The notes: generated from the sequence alone by a model not told the origin. DNA of 64,000 nucleotides from an uncultured Bacteroides sp. (GCA_949288585.1 CASEKR010000001.1:60691-124690); one strand, 5' to 3'; shown: positions 17,799-28,137, numbered from the stretch's first letter. Translations and numbers: made by a program.

Positions 17799-18794
17799 AT
17801 GGCTGGAATAGTTGATATTCGCGAATTGAACGAATTGATTGAAAGGCAAAGCACTTTCATCACGAACCTGACAACAGGAATGGATCAGGTTATTGTGGGA
17901 CAAAAGCACCTGGTAGAATCCTTATTAATAGGGTTGCTGTCCGATGGGCATGTCCTGCTGGAAGGCGTGCCTGGTTTGGCAAAAACATTGGCCATCAAGA
18001 CACTGGCCTCGCTAATTGACGCACAATACAGTCGCATCCAGTTCACGCCGGATTTGTTGCCGGCAGACGTGATAGGTACCATGATATATAGCCAGAAAGA
18101 TGAATCTTTCCTTGTGAAGAAAGGGCCCATCTTCGCGAACTTCGTATTGGCCGATGAAATCAACCGTGCGCCGGCCAAGGTCCAAAGTGCCTTGCTGGAG
18201 GCCATGCAAGAGCGCCAGGTGACTATTGGCAAAGAAACGTTCCCCCTTCCCGAACCTTTTCTGGTGATGGCTACGCAGAACCCCATCGAGCAGGAAGGCA
18301 CTTATCCGCTCCCCGAAGCCCAGGTCGACCGTTTCATGCTGAAAGTAATCATCGACTATCCAAAACTGGAAGAAGAGAAACAGATTATCCGCCAGAACAT
18401 CAACGGAGAAAAAAACTCAGTAAAACCAATTCTGAAAACCGATGAAATCATCGAAGCCCGCAAAGTAGTGCGCCAGGTCTATCTGGATGAAAAGATAGAA
18501 AAATACATCGTCGACATCGTTTTCGCCACGCGTTACCCGGAAAAATACGATCTGAAAGACCTGAAAGGCATGATTGGGTTTGGAGGCTCACCGCGCGCAT
18601 CCATCAATTTGGCTTTGGCCGCGCGAAGCTATGCGTTCATCAAGCACCGGGGCTATGTCATACCGGAAGATGTCCGTGCCGTGGCCCACGACGTCCTGCG
18701 CCACCGCATCGGTTTGACCTACGAGGCAGAAGCGGACAACCTGACTTCGGACGAAATTGTAAGCCGGATATTGAACAAAGTAGAAGTGCCTTGA
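17799..18794 (+). CDS. moxR: MoxR-family AAA+ ATPase
   Basis: A 331-residue MoxR ATPase, the usual first gene of bat operons and thought to act as a chaperone for the VWA proteins encoded downstream. Walker A is GVPGLAKT (near residue 48), Walker B LADEINRAPAK, sensor 1 ATQNPIEQEGTYPLPEAQ. The C-terminal helical lid is complete. Next gene starts 13 bases after its stop. Confidence 0.95.
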   Translation: MAGIVDIRELNELIERQSTFITNLTTGMDQVIVGQKHLVESLLIGLLSDGHVLLEGVPGLAKTLAIKTLASLIDAQYSRIQFTPDLLPADVIGTMIYSQKDESFLVKKGPIFANFVLADEINRAPAKVQSALLEAMQERQVTIGKETFPLPEPFLVMATQNPIEQEGTYPLPEAQVDRFMLKVIIDYPKLEEEKQIIRQNINGEKNSVKPILKTDEIIEARKVVRQVYLDEKIEKYIVDIVFATRYPEKYDLKDLKGMIGFGGSPRASINLALAARSYAFIKHRGYVIPEDVRAVAHDVLRHRIGLTYEAEADNLTSDEIVSRILNKVEVP

Positions 18795-18807
18795 TGCTCT
18801 TGGACGG

Positions 18808-19677
18808 ATGGAAACGACTGAATTATTAAAAAAAGTTCGCCAGATTGAAATAAAGACCAAGGGGCTGTCCAACAACATCTTTGCCGGACAATACCATTCC
18901 GCCTTCAAAGGTAGGGGAATGGCCTTCTCGGAAGTGCGCGAATATCAATTTGGCGATGACATACGTGACATCGACTGGAACGTGACCGCGCGCTTCCACA
19001 AGCCCTACGTGAAGGTGTTTGAGGAAGAACGCGAACTGACCGTCATGCTTTTAGTGGATGTTTCCGGAAGTCTGGAGTTCGGCACGGTCAAACAGATGAA
19101 GAAGGACATGGTGACAGAGATTGCGGCCACATTGGCTTTCTCTGCCATTCAGAACAATGACAAGATTGGCGTGATATTCTTCTCAGACCACATTGAGAAG
19201 TTCATCCCCCCCAAAAAAGGGAGAAAGCATATACTTTTCATCATCCGCGAGTTGCTGGATTTCCAGCCTGAAAGTCGGCGCACAAACATCCGCGTAGGGC
19301 TGGAATACCTGACCAACGTCATGAAACGCCGATGCACGGCCTTCATTCTGTCTGATTTCATCGACCAGGAAAGCTTCCAAAACGCGATGACGATAGCCAA
19401 CCGGAAACATGACATGGTAGCCATCCAAGTCTATGACCGCCGCGTGGAAGAACTGCCCCCGGTGGGACTGATGAAAATCAAAGACGCGGAAACCGGCCAC
19501 GAACAATGGATTGACACGTCGTCAAAAGCTGTACGCCGAGCCCATCACGAATGGTGGATAAACAAGCAGGCTGAATTGAACGAAACCTTTACCAAAAGCA
19601 ACGTGGATAATGTTTCAGTGCGTACAGACCAGGATTATGTGAAAGCATTGATGAACTTATTTGCTAAACGAAACTAA
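18808..19677 (+). CDS. DUF58 domain protein
   Basis: A 289-residue soluble protein with the DUF58 signature RGMAFSEVREYQFGDDIRDI and a degenerate VWA-like fold containing VDVSGSLEFG (a DxSxS metal-site motif). DUF58 proteins accompany MoxR in most bacteria. It sits between moxR and the bat membrane proteins, and its stop codon is followed after 10 bases by the next start. Confidence 0.93.
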   Translation: METTELLKKVRQIEIKTKGLSNNIFAGQYHSAFKGRGMAFSEVREYQFGDDIRDIDWNVTARFHKPYVKVFEEERELTVMLLVDVSGSLEFGTVKQMKKDMVTEIAATLAFSAIQNNDKIGVIFFSDHIEKFIPPKKGRKHILFIIRELLDFQPESRRTNIRVGLEYLTNVMKRRCTAFILSDFIDQESFQNAMTIANRKHDMVAIQVYDRRVEELPPVGLMKIKDAETGHEQWIDTSSKAVRRAHHEWWINKQAELNETFTKSNVDNVSVRTDQDYVKALMNLFAKRN

Positions 19678-19687
19678 AAACAAAAGA

Positions 19688-20776
19688 ATGAAAAGGAAAA
19701 GCATTCTGTTTCTTGTTCTATTGTTGTCCATCATAGGGGGACCAAGAGCTGTGGCGCAATCTGTAATTGTGGATGCCACCATAGACTCTTTGCAAATCTA
19801 CATCGGCGAACAGGCCAAAATCAAGCTTCAAGCCACTTTCGATGCAGACAAACACGCTGTCTTTCCTGTCTATCCGGACACATTGGTACGGGGGGTAGAA
19901 GTACTGGACATCGCCAAACCAGACACACAACTGCTAAACAATGGCCAACGTGCTGTCGTGACGCAAACCTATACAATCACATCCTTCGATTCCGCACTTT
20001 ATTACCTCCCCCCCATGGAAGTGCTGGTGGACAACAAGCCCTATTATTCCAAAGCCTTGGCATTGAAAGTCTATTCCATGGACGTACCGATAGACCCCGA
20101 AAATCCGGAACAGTTTTTCGGTCCCAAAACTATCATGAAAGCCCCCTTCGCATGGGAAGACTGGTATGTAGCCATTACGGCAGCACTCCTGTTCACCCCG
20201 TTTCTTTTGTTGTTGATATTCCTCACCAAACGAATCCGGGACAATAAGCCCATCATCCGCAAAGTGAAGGTCGAGCCCAAACTGCCGGCCCACCAAGTAG
20301 CAATGAAAGAAATAGAACGCATCAAAGCCGAGAAAATCTGGCAAAAAGGACAACCCAAAGAATATTATACGGAACTGACGAATGCCCTACGCACGTATAT
20401 CAAAGAACGTTTCGGATTCAATGCCCTGGAAATGACATCATCGGAAATCATCTCCAAGTTAATGGAAATCAAAGATAAGGAGGCTATTGCTGATTTGCGC
20501 GCACTCTTCCAGACCGCAGATTTGGTGAAATTCGCCAAGCATAACCCGATGATGAATGAAAATGATGCCAACCTGATCAATGCGATTGATTTTATCAACG
20601 AAACTAAAGAAAAGGAAGACGAGAACGCCAAACCGCAACCTACAGAGATTACTGTGGTAGAAAAACGTTCGTTGCGAACCAAACTGTTATTAGGGGCAGG
20701 CATCTTGGTACTGGTCATGATTCTGGTAGGTTCTATCATCTATATCGCCTCCGAACTGTATAACTACTTTGCCTGA
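19688..20776 (+). CDS. Bat-operon membrane protein (BatD-like, uncharacterised)
   Basis: 362 residues: signal peptide (1-24), a periplasmic beta-rich domain (YIGEQAKIKLQATF), a membrane helix near 155-178, a cytoplasmic part with TELTNALRTYIKERFGFNALEMTSSEI, and a C-terminal membrane helix. Proteins like this lie between DUF58 and BatA in Bacteroides operons; exact role unknown. I chose ATG 19688 rather than TTG 19661, which lies inside the DUF58 gene and would bury the signal peptide. Confidence 0.8.
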   Translation: MKRKSILFLVLLLSIIGGPRAVAQSVIVDATIDSLQIYIGEQAKIKLQATFDADKHAVFPVYPDTLVRGVEVLDIAKPDTQLLNNGQRAVVTQTYTITSFDSALYYLPPMEVLVDNKPYYSKALALKVYSMDVPIDPENPEQFFGPKTIMKAPFAWEDWYVAITAALLFTPFLLLLIFLTKRIRDNKPIIRKVKVEPKLPAHQVAMKEIERIKAEKIWQKGQPKEYYTELTNALRTYIKERFGFNALEMTSSEIISKLMEIKDKEAIADLRALFQTADLVKFAKHNPMMNENDANLINAIDFINETKEKEDENAKPQPTEITVVEKRSLRTKLLLGAGILVLVMILVGSIIYIASELYNYFA

Positions 20777-20817
20777 ATGTGTGTATATGAGTCAACATAT
20801 TTATAATGTATTGAGCC

Positions 20818-21801
20818 ATGGTCTTTGCTAATATCGGATATTTATTCTTGCTAATATTACTGATACCATACATCGTGTGGTATATCATGAAGCGGAAAAA
20901 CAATGAAGCTACGCTCCAGATTTCGGATGCACGAGTATACGCTCATGCTCCCAAAAGCTATAAGAACTACCTGCTTCATGTGCCTTTTGTATTGAGAATC
21001 ATCGCATTGATATTGGTCATCCTGATTTTAGCACGTCCACAAACGACAAACAACTGGCAACAAAGCGAAATAGAAGGCATTGACATCATGCTGGCCATAG
21101 ACGTCTCGACAAGTATGCTGGCCGAAGATTTGAGGCCGAACCGGCTGGAAGCAGCCAAAGAAGTAGCTGCGGAATTTGTGAACGGACGTCCGAATGACAA
21201 CATCGGCATTACACTCTTTGCAGGAGAAAGCTTTACACAGTGTCCGCTGACAGTTGACCATGCAGTCTTGTTGAACCTGATTAAAGATGTAAAATGCGGG
21301 CTCATTGAAGATGGAACAGCGGTCGGCATGGGCATAGCCAATGCCATCACGCGGCTAAAAGATAGCAAAGCCAAGTCCAAAGTCATTATCCTTTTGACTG
21401 ACGGAACGAACAATAGGGGAGACATATCCCCCTTGACAGCAGCAGAAATGGCTAAAAGTTTCGGCATCCGTGTCTATACCATCGGCGTAGGAACAAATGG
21501 CACAGCCCCTTATCCCTATCCCGTAGGCGGCTCTGTGCAATACATCAATATCCCGGTGGAAATAGATGAAAAGACACTGACACAAATAGCAGGGATTACC
21601 GAAGGCAACTATTTCCGCGCAACCAGTAACTCAAAATTGAAGGAAGTTTATGAAGAAATTGACAAATTGGAGAAAACGAAACTGAATGTAAAACAATATA
21701 GTAAGCGTCAGGAAGAATTTCAATGGTTCGCTTTAGCTGCCTTCCTCTGTGTGTTGTTTGAAATATTGTTGCGCAACTCGGTTTTGAAAAAAATCCCATA
21801 A
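20818..21801 (+). CDS. batA: BatA: VWA-domain inner membrane protein
   Basis: 327 residues with two N-terminal membrane helices (about 5-22 and 55-72), a VWA domain (about 88-280) with intact metal site motif DVSTSM, TLFAGESFTQCPL and LLTDGTNNRGD, and a C-terminal membrane helix (about 302-320). Bat proteins form a membrane complex first linked to aerotolerance in Bacteroides fragilis. Followed by the paralogue batB. Confidence 0.93.
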   Translation: MVFANIGYLFLLILLIPYIVWYIMKRKNNEATLQISDARVYAHAPKSYKNYLLHVPFVLRIIALILVILILARPQTTNNWQQSEIEGIDIMLAIDVSTSMLAEDLRPNRLEAAKEVAAEFVNGRPNDNIGITLFAGESFTQCPLTVDHAVLLNLIKDVKCGLIEDGTAVGMGIANAITRLKDSKAKSKVIILLTDGTNNRGDISPLTAAEMAKSFGIRVYTIGVGTNGTAPYPYPVGGSVQYINIPVEIDEKTLTQIAGITEGNYFRATSNSKLKEVYEEIDKLEKTKLNVKQYSKRQEEFQWFALAAFLCVLFEILLRNSVLKKIP

Positions 21802-21839
21802 GCCACACTCATGTTGAACTATCGTAAAAACTCATTGCT

Positions 21840-22862
21840 ATGTTTCGATTTGAAGAACCTACATATTTATATTTACTACTACTTTTACCTCTGTTGGCTG
21901 CATTCTATCTATACTCCAATTACAGGAAAAAGAAGGCCATACGCCGTTTCGGAGATCCTACATTGATGATTTCCCTGATGCCAGCGGTCTCAAAGTATCG
22001 CCCAGATTTGAAATTTTCCATCATGCTGGTTGTCATAGGCTTGTTTGCGGTCCTATTGGCCCGTCCACAATTCGGCTCTAAATTAGAGACAGTAAAAAGA
22101 CAGGGCATAGAAGTAATTATCGCATTGGATATATCCAACTCGATGCTGGCGCAAGATGTTCAACCCAGCCGTTTAGAAAAAGCCAAACATATTATCTCTC
22201 AATTAGTGGATAAAATGCAAAATGACAAAGTCGGTATGATTGTCTTTGCAGGCGATGCTTTCACACAATTACCTATTACGAGCGATTATATCTCAGCCAA
22301 AATGTTCTTGGAAACGATTGATCCATCTCTCATCTCAAAACAAGGAACGGCCATTGGCGCTGCCATAGAATTGGCAACACGCAGCTTTACGCCCAATGAA
22401 GGAATAGGGCGCACAGTTATTCTTATTACAGACGGAGAGAACCATGAAGGAGGTGTAGATGAAGCTATTAAACGAGCCACAGAAAAGGGCATTCAGGTGA
22501 ATGTTCTTGGCGTAGGCTCACCGGATGGTTCACCCATCCCTATAAGGGGAGGAAACGATTACCGCCATGACCGCGAGGGGAATATTATTGTAACACGTTT
22601 AAATGAGCAGATGTGCCAAGAGATAGCTCAACAAGGAAAAGGCATATATGTGCGGGTGGATAACACAAACAATGCCCAAAGAGCCATCAATAAAGAAATT
22701 AATAAGTTGGCCAAGGCCGATGTGGAAACGCAAGTTTATACCGATTACAATGAACAGTTTCAGGCTGTCGCGTGGATTATTCTCATTTTATTGTTAGGCG
22801 AGATGCTGATTTTGGAATGTAAGAATCCTTTATTCAGGAATATACACTTGTTTTCCAAATAG
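21840..22862 (+). CDS. batB: BatB: VWA-domain inner membrane protein
   Basis: 340 residues, clearly a paralogue of the preceding protein: N-terminal membrane helices, VWA domain with DISNSM, VFAGDAFTQLPITSDY and LITDGENHEGG, and a C-terminal helix (VAWIILILLLGEMLIL). Both VWA proteins keep the metal-coordination residues. Thirty-eight bases separate it from batA. Confidence 0.93.
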   Translation: MFRFEEPTYLYLLLLLPLLAAFYLYSNYRKKKAIRRFGDPTLMISLMPAVSKYRPDLKFSIMLVVIGLFAVLLARPQFGSKLETVKRQGIEVIIALDISNSMLAQDVQPSRLEKAKHIISQLVDKMQNDKVGMIVFAGDAFTQLPITSDYISAKMFLETIDPSLISKQGTAIGAAIELATRSFTPNEGIGRTVILITDGENHEGGVDEAIKRATEKGIQVNVLGVGSPDGSPIPIRGGNDYRHDREGNIIVTRLNEQMCQEIAQQGKGIYVRVDNTNNAQRAINKEINKLAKADVETQVYTDYNEQFQAVAWIILILLLGEMLILECKNPLFRNIHLFSK

Positions 22863-22904
22863 AGAACCATCTCGGGGTAGATATTATTTTTTGAAAACGA
22901 TTGG

Positions 22905-23615
22905 ATGAAAATTCATATGATAAATAAAAAGTATATTTGGTTAATGTTAATGCTTCTTGCCTCAATCTCTGTCTGTGCTCAAAAAGCAGAACGGGATTAT
23001 ATCCGCAAGGGCAACCGTTTCTTCAAAGACAGCATTTATATCGATGCAGAAGTTAACTATCGAAAAGCACTGGATGTAAATCCGCAGTCTACTATCGCCA
23101 TGTTCAATCTGGGGAATACCCTTTTGTGGCAGAATAAGTTGCAAGATGCTATGGAGCTATATGCCAATGCGGCCCAAATAGAGAAAGATAAAAATAGAAA
23201 AGCTCAAATTTTCCACAATATGGGAGTCGTATTCCATAGTCAGAAAGAATATGCGAAAGCAATAGAGGCCTATAAAGAATCGCTCAGAAACAACCCCAAA
23301 GATGATGAAACCCGCTACAATCTAGCTTTGGCTCAAAAAATGCTGAAAGATCAGCAACAAAATCAACAGAATCAAGATCAGTCTCAACAACAGAAACAGA
23401 ATCCCAACCAAGATAAAAAAGAACAAAACCAAGAAGAAAAAAGGCAACAACAGGAGCAGCAACAAGCGCCAGAACCAGAAAAGAAAGAAAACCAAATGTC
23501 AAAAGAGAATGCAGAACAGTTATTGAATTCTGTGATACAAGACGAGCAAGAAACACAGGATAAAGTGAAGAAACAACAAGTTATCCAAGGAGCACACTTA
23601 GAAAAGGACTGGTAA
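22905..23615 (+). CDS. batC: BatC: TPR protein
   Basis: 236 residues: signal peptide, three TPR repeats (about 35-135; AMFNLGNTLLWQNKLQDAME, FHNMGVVFHSQKEYAKAIE), then a glutamine/lysine-rich low-complexity linker (about 145-195) and a short conserved tail with MSKENAEQLLNSVIQDEQ. ATG 22917 (MINKK) is an alternative start. The periplasmic TPRs are expected to bind the VWA domains of BatA/BatB. Confidence 0.9.
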   Translation: MKIHMINKKYIWLMLMLLASISVCAQKAERDYIRKGNRFFKDSIYIDAEVNYRKALDVNPQSTIAMFNLGNTLLWQNKLQDAMELYANAAQIEKDKNRKAQIFHNMGVVFHSQKEYAKAIEAYKESLRNNPKDDETRYNLALAQKMLKDQQQNQQNQDQSQQQKQNPNQDKKEQNQEEKRQQQEQQQAPEPEKKENQMSKENAEQLLNSVIQDEQETQDKVKKQQVIQGAHLEKDW

Positions 23616-23642
23616 CAAGTAGATTAATAAAAATAATTCGAA

Positions 23643-25466
23643 ATGACATATATGAAAAGAATAATTTTCTTATGCTTCCTCCTACTAACGATGGGAGTAT
23701 CTGTATGGGCTGATGAAGAAGTTACATTTACCGCTACTGCAACACCAGATGCCGTTGCAGTGGGCGACCAGTTTCGTTTGTCATATACCATTACAACACA
23801 AGATGTAAAAGATTTCCGGGTGCCTTCTATCAAAGGATTCGATGTATTGATGGGTCCCAGCCGTTCGCAGCAAAGTAGCATACAAAGGATTAATGGGAAA
23901 ACGACTTCTACCAAAAGCATTACTTTTACTTATATTCTTTTAGCTACTTCCGAAGGTAATTTTACAATACCTGGCGCTACAATTATGGCTAATGGCAATC
24001 AAATGGTTTCCAATTCCGTAAATATCAAGGTTCTGCCTGTAGATAAGTCAAACCAAGGAAAGAATGAAGAAGTGCCAGGAAATACGACCATTTCTAACAA
24101 TGATTTATTTGTTACAGCCTCCGTCAATAAGACACGTGTATATGAGCAAGAAGCGATTTTGTTGACATACAAAATATATACTTCGGTGGATTTGAGGGCT
24201 TTCGACAATATTAAATTACCTGATTTCAAAGGCTTCCACTCGCAAGAAATTGAATTGCCTAACAATAGGAAATGGGGACTGGAACATTATAAAGGACGTA
24301 ATTACCAGTCAACCATCTATCGGCAATTTGTGCTCTTCCCGCAACAGACAGGAAAACTAACCATTGACGCAGCCCGTTTTGATGCTTCTATTGCAGTAGT
24401 ATCCAATCAATCAATAGATCCTTTTGATGCTTTTTTCAATGGAGGAAGAAATTTTGTAGAAGTAAAAAAATCGTTGTTTACTCCCAAACTTACTATTGAC
24501 GTACAATCCCTCCCAGCAAAACCGTCTAATTTTTCGGGTGGAGTAGGAGAGTTTGACATTACCTCGTCCGTCAATGCATCTAATATCAAAACCAATGAAG
24601 CTATCACGATAAAATTAGTCATTTCCGGTACTGGAAACCTGAAGTTGTTAACCAATCCAGAAGTGAAATTTCCGGAGGATTTTGAAATATATGATTCCAA
24701 AACTGAGAACAAATTCCGGTTGACCAATGCAGGTCTCTCAGGCAGTAAAGTGATTGAATATTTAGCTATTCCCCGCAACCCGGGCGATTATAAGATTCCT
24801 GCTATTGAATTTACTTATTTCGACATAAAATCGCAGTCCTATAAGACATTAAAAACTGAAGATTACCAGATTCATGTAGAAAAAGGAACAGGAGATGCTA
24901 CACAAACAGTAGTCAATTTTTCAAATAAAGAAGAACTGAAAGTATTGAACGAAGACATTCGCTTCATTAAACAAAATGACGTTGTATTAGTCCCGCGCGG
25001 ACAATTCTTTTTCGGAACATTCGTCTATTGGATGCTTTACATAGTTCCACTAATTATATTCATTATTCTTTTCATCATATACCGCAAACAAATTGCTGCC
25101 AATGCTAATGTGGCAAGAGTGCGTATCCGCAAAGCCAATAAGGTAGCTGTGAAGCGATTAAAGTTGTCTAGAAAATTCTTATCTGCAAACCAGAAGAATG
25201 AATTCTATGATGAAGCCCTGAAAGCTCTTTGGGGGTATGTCAGTGATAAACTTAACATTCCAGTATCTCGTCTTTCTAAGGACAATGTAGAAGATGAACT
25301 TCGGAACTACGGCGTGAGCGATGAACTGATAAAGGATTTCTTGGATGTATTAAACAATTGCGAGTTTGCTCGTTTTGCTCCTTCTGAAATGAATCTAAGC
25401 ATGAATAAGATTTATGAGGAAGCATTGGCAATCATCAGTAAAATGGAAAACTCTATTAAACATTGA
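23643..25466 (+). CDS. batD: BatD family protein
   Basis: 607 residues. Signal peptide (about 1-23), several immunoglobulin-like BatD repeats (FTATATPDAVAVGDQFRLSY; VTASVNKTRVYEQEAILLTY), one membrane helix near 455-478 (YWMLYIVPLIIFIILFIIY) and a cytoplasmic tail with a DUF4381-like helical region. An internal ATG (23652) could equally be the start. This gene and its neighbours are visibly AT-richer than the rest of the window. Confidence 0.93.
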   Translation: MTYMKRIIFLCFLLLTMGVSVWADEEVTFTATATPDAVAVGDQFRLSYTITTQDVKDFRVPSIKGFDVLMGPSRSQQSSIQRINGKTTSTKSITFTYILLATSEGNFTIPGATIMANGNQMVSNSVNIKVLPVDKSNQGKNEEVPGNTTISNNDLFVTASVNKTRVYEQEAILLTYKIYTSVDLRAFDNIKLPDFKGFHSQEIELPNNRKWGLEHYKGRNYQSTIYRQFVLFPQQTGKLTIDAARFDASIAVVSNQSIDPFDAFFNGGRNFVEVKKSLFTPKLTIDVQSLPAKPSNFSGGVGEFDITSSVNASNIKTNEAITIKLVISGTGNLKLLTNPEVKFPEDFEIYDSKTENKFRLTNAGLSGSKVIEYLAIPRNPGDYKIPAIEFTYFDIKSQSYKTLKTEDYQIHVEKGTGDATQTVVNFSNKEELKVLNEDIRFIKQNDVVLVPRGQFFFGTFVYWMLYIVPLIIFIILFIIYRKQIAANANVARVRIRKANKVAVKRLKLSRKFLSANQKNEFYDEALKALWGYVSDKLNIPVSRLSKDNVEDELRNYGVSDELIKDFLDVLNNCEFARFAPSEMNLSMNKIYEEALAIISKMENSIKH

Positions 25467-25475
25467 TTGGAAGAT

Positions 25476-26306
25476 ATGAAAAAAATATTATTTATCACCG
25501 TTATATCATTATTCTCTACTTTTGCCAAAGGGCAGACAAATTTGGATACAGCACAAATCGAACGTGACACATTGGCAGTAATGTCCCACGAACATTTTGT
25601 GAAGTCGCAAGATGAAATCGTAACAAAAATCATGGGCGATAGCGCATACATGCAAGGAGACTATCTGACAGCCATCCAAGTATATGAAACTCTGCTTCAA
25701 CAAGGAGAATCTGCTGAAATATATTACAATTTAGGGAACAGTTATTATAAATCAGGAAACATTGCCCGTGCCATTCTAAATTATGAACGCGCACTATTGC
25801 TTCAACCTGACAACGGAGATATCCGTGTCAATTTGGAAATAGCCAACGCTAAAACAATAGATAAGGTAACACCTATACCAGAAATTTTCTTCATTACCTG
25901 GATTAAATCGCTAATAAACAGCCTAAATATCGACGCATGGGCCAAAGTCGGAATTATTTCATTTATCTTATGCTTAATCGGATTAGGCATATTCTTCTAT
26001 GCAAAAACTGCTAAATGGAAAAGAGCAGGATTTATTGGGGGAATTATCCTGTTCGTTTTCGTAATATTATGCAATATCTTCGCCTTTCAACAAAAAAAGG
26101 CTATCGCAATACGCAATGAAGCCATAGTCCTTTCTCCGAGTGTTACAGTGCGGAGTACACCAAGTGAAAGCGGCACAAGCCTTTTCATTCTTCATGAAGG
26201 ACATAAAGTTGAAATTAAAGACGGTTCAATGCAAGAATGGAAAGAAATTCGCTTAAAAGATGGCAAAGTAGGATGGTTGCCTGCTTCAACCATAGAAATC
26301 ATTTAA
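25476..26306 (+). CDS. batE: BatE: TPR and SH3 domain protein
   Basis: 276 residues: signal peptide (1-19), two TPR repeats (AEIYYNLGNSYYKSGNIARA), two membrane helices (about 160-180 and 187-207) and a C-terminal bacterial SH3 domain (ALVLSPSVTVRSTPSESG-like, ending GWLPASTIEII). Start at ATG 25476; the TTG at 25467 directly after the batD stop is less likely because the signal peptide begins with MKKILF. Last gene of the operon. Confidence 0.92.
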   Translation: MKKILFITVISLFSTFAKGQTNLDTAQIERDTLAVMSHEHFVKSQDEIVTKIMGDSAYMQGDYLTAIQVYETLLQQGESAEIYYNLGNSYYKSGNIARAILNYERALLLQPDNGDIRVNLEIANAKTIDKVTPIPEIFFITWIKSLINSLNIDAWAKVGIISFILCLIGLGIFFYAKTAKWKRAGFIGGIILFVFVILCNIFAFQQKKAIAIRNEAIVLSPSVTVRSTPSESGTSLFILHEGHKVEIKDGSMQEWKEIRLKDGKVGWLPASTIEII

Positions 26307-26409
26307 AATAAAAAATAGAACTGCTTTAACTTGCTTGAACAGATTTTTTTTGCTATGTTTAGGCCGTATTTAGTTACCATTAAATTTTTAACCTCTAAAA
26401 TTGTAGATT

Positions 26410-26679
26410 ATGAGAGCTATAACTTTTAACGAACTGCGCAAAATTAAAGATTCATTGCCTGATGGCAGCATGCATAGAATAGCAGACGAATTAGGATTAG
26501 ACGTCGATACTGTCCGAAACTTCTTTGGAGGACAAAACTTTAAAGAAGGCAAAAGCGTCGGAATCCATTTAGAGCCAGGTCCGGATGGCGGCTTAGTCAT
26601 GATTGATGATACTACGGTCTTAGACATGGCTTTAAAGATTTTGGATGAAATAGCCCAAAAGGCAAATAGTGAAATGTAA
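26410..26679 (+). CDS. Small conserved HTH-like protein
   Basis: 89 residues, uncharacterised but typical of Bacteroidales. Residues 5-45 (NELRKIKDSLPDGSMHRIAD, then LGLDVDTVRNFFGG) look like a helix-turn-helix; the C-terminal half has a VMIDDTTVLDMALKILDEIA helix. Probably a DNA-binding regulator. Stands alone between batE and a terminator. Confidence 0.75.
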   Translation: MRAITFNELRKIKDSLPDGSMHRIADELGLDVDTVRNFFGGQNFKEGKSVGIHLEPGPDGGLVMIDDTTVLDMALKILDEIAQKANSEM

Positions 26680-26698
26680 ATCCATATCATAATCATAG

Positions 26699-26735
26699 AA
26701 ATCCCTCATTTATCATTAAAAATGGGGGATTTTTT
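26699..26735 (+). terminator. Rho-independent terminator after the HTH-like gene
   Basis: AAATCCCTCATTT (26699-26711) pairs with AAATGGGGGATTT (26720-26732) with one G:U-type mismatch, followed by a short T-run. Confidence 0.85.
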
Positions 26736-26899
26736 ATGCCCCCACCTTTTATTAAACATAATCATTATTATTTATAAACAAGGGTTCGGGAGAAGAGACG
26801 AACTTGCTTTTACAAATATTAAAGCTAATCAACGGAAAACAAGATGCTATTTCGTTCGAAAGCGTTATATTCACTGCGTAAAACAAATATCGACATCAT

Positions 26900-28135
26900 A
26901 TGGTCATTAATCTGATAACATTTGTCTCGCCGTTGCATCCAGAAACTACTGTTCATGGATGCCATACAATATTATTAGCTGAACTGGAAAAGTATTTCAC
27001 ACTTCGCTTTATAGATTACCGAAGGTTGTCGACACTCTGTGCAGATGACTTCTGTGTGGTGTTTATTGCTACGGGTGGCGTTGAGCAACTGGTCATCCAG
27101 CATTTTGAGCAACTGCCCCGCCCAACGTTGTTATTGGCCGATGGCATGCAAAATTCGCTGGCGGCAGCTTTAGAAGTATCAGCCTGGTTACGTATCCGTG
27201 GCATCAAGAATGAAATCCTGCACGGGGAACTTGCGGGAATCATCAAGCGAATCTTTGTGCTGCATGCCAACTTCAAGGCGCAGCGCAAGTTAGCCGGTTC
27301 GCGCATTGGAGTCATGGGGCTTCCCGCCCCGTGGCTCGTTGCCAGCGAAGTGGACTATCTGCTTGGCAAACAACGCTGGGGCATCCAGTTTACAGATATT
27401 CCGTTGGAACACATCTATGATTATTACCGCCAGGTGACGGATGATGAAGTTGGCGAGGCTTGTGCCAATGTGGCCACAAATGCCTTGGCTTGCCGGGAAG
27501 CTGCTCCCGAAGATGTGCTGAAAGCCATGCGCCTGTATCGGGCCATCCGGCGCGTGGTAGATGAAGAGCATCTGAATGCGCTGACCCTGAGTTGCTTCCG
27601 CTTGCAGGAGGAAACGGGAACGACAGGATGCCTGGCGTTGGCACTGTTGAACGACGAGGGCATTCCTGCCGCCTGCGAGGGAGACCTGCAATCTGTCTTC
27701 ACGATGCTGGCCGTGCAGGCAACTACCGGCCAGGAATCGTTCATGGCCAATCCGTCAATGGTAAACGTGCGCACGAACGAAATAGTGTTCGCGCACTGCA
27801 CCATCGGCTTGAAACTGACCGACCGCTATATCTTGCGCAGCCATTTCGAGACGCAGGCCAGCATCGGCATCCAAGGGTTGGCTCCAACGGGAGAAGTGAC
27901 GCTGGTAAGATGTGGAGGGGAATGCCTGGACGAATATTACCTGGGCACGGGGGTGCTGACGGAGAACACGAATTACGTCAATCTTTGCCGAACCCAGGTG
28001 CGCGTCCACCTCGACACGCCGGCCGACTATTTCCTGAAGAACCCGCTGGGCAACCACCATATCCTCTTGCCGGGCAACCACGAACTGGTCATCAACGACT
28101 TTTTCCAGACAAACGGGTGCCGAAGGACGCGCTGA
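26900..28135 (+). CDS. L-fucose/L-arabinose isomerase-like family protein
   Basis: 411 residues resembling the fucose isomerase fold: an N-terminal Rossmann-like part (FCVVFIATGGVEQLVIQHFE, TLLLADGMQNSLAAALE), a middle domain with ASEVDYLLGKQRWGIQFTDI, and a C-terminal barrel with NPSMVNVRTNEIVFAHCTIG and HHILLPGNHE. Conserved Glu/His clusters suggest a metal site, but true isomerase activity is not certain. No kinase, aldolase or transporter is adjacent, so the substrate cannot be inferred. Convergent with the permease cluster, with two bases between stop codons. Confidence 0.75.
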   Translation: MVINLITFVSPLHPETTVHGCHTILLAELEKYFTLRFIDYRRLSTLCADDFCVVFIATGGVEQLVIQHFEQLPRPTLLLADGMQNSLAAALEVSAWLRIRGIKNEILHGELAGIIKRIFVLHANFKAQRKLAGSRIGVMGLPAPWLVASEVDYLLGKQRWGIQFTDIPLEHIYDYYRQVTDDEVGEACANVATNALACREAAPEDVLKAMRLYRAIRRVVDEEHLNALTLSCFRLQEETGTTGCLALALLNDEGIPAACEGDLQSVFTMLAVQATTGQESFMANPSMVNVRTNEIVFAHCTIGLKLTDRYILRSHFETQASIGIQGLAPTGEVTLVRCGGECLDEYYLGTGVLTENTNYVNLCRTQVRVHLDTPADYFLKNPLGNHHILLPGNHELVINDFFQTNGCRRTR

Positions 28136-28137
28136 CC

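Noticed and set aside
26722-26910. 62-codon plus-strand frame after the HTH-like gene
   Set aside because: Starts in the terminator hairpin, no similarity or ribosome site, overlaps the next gene's start.
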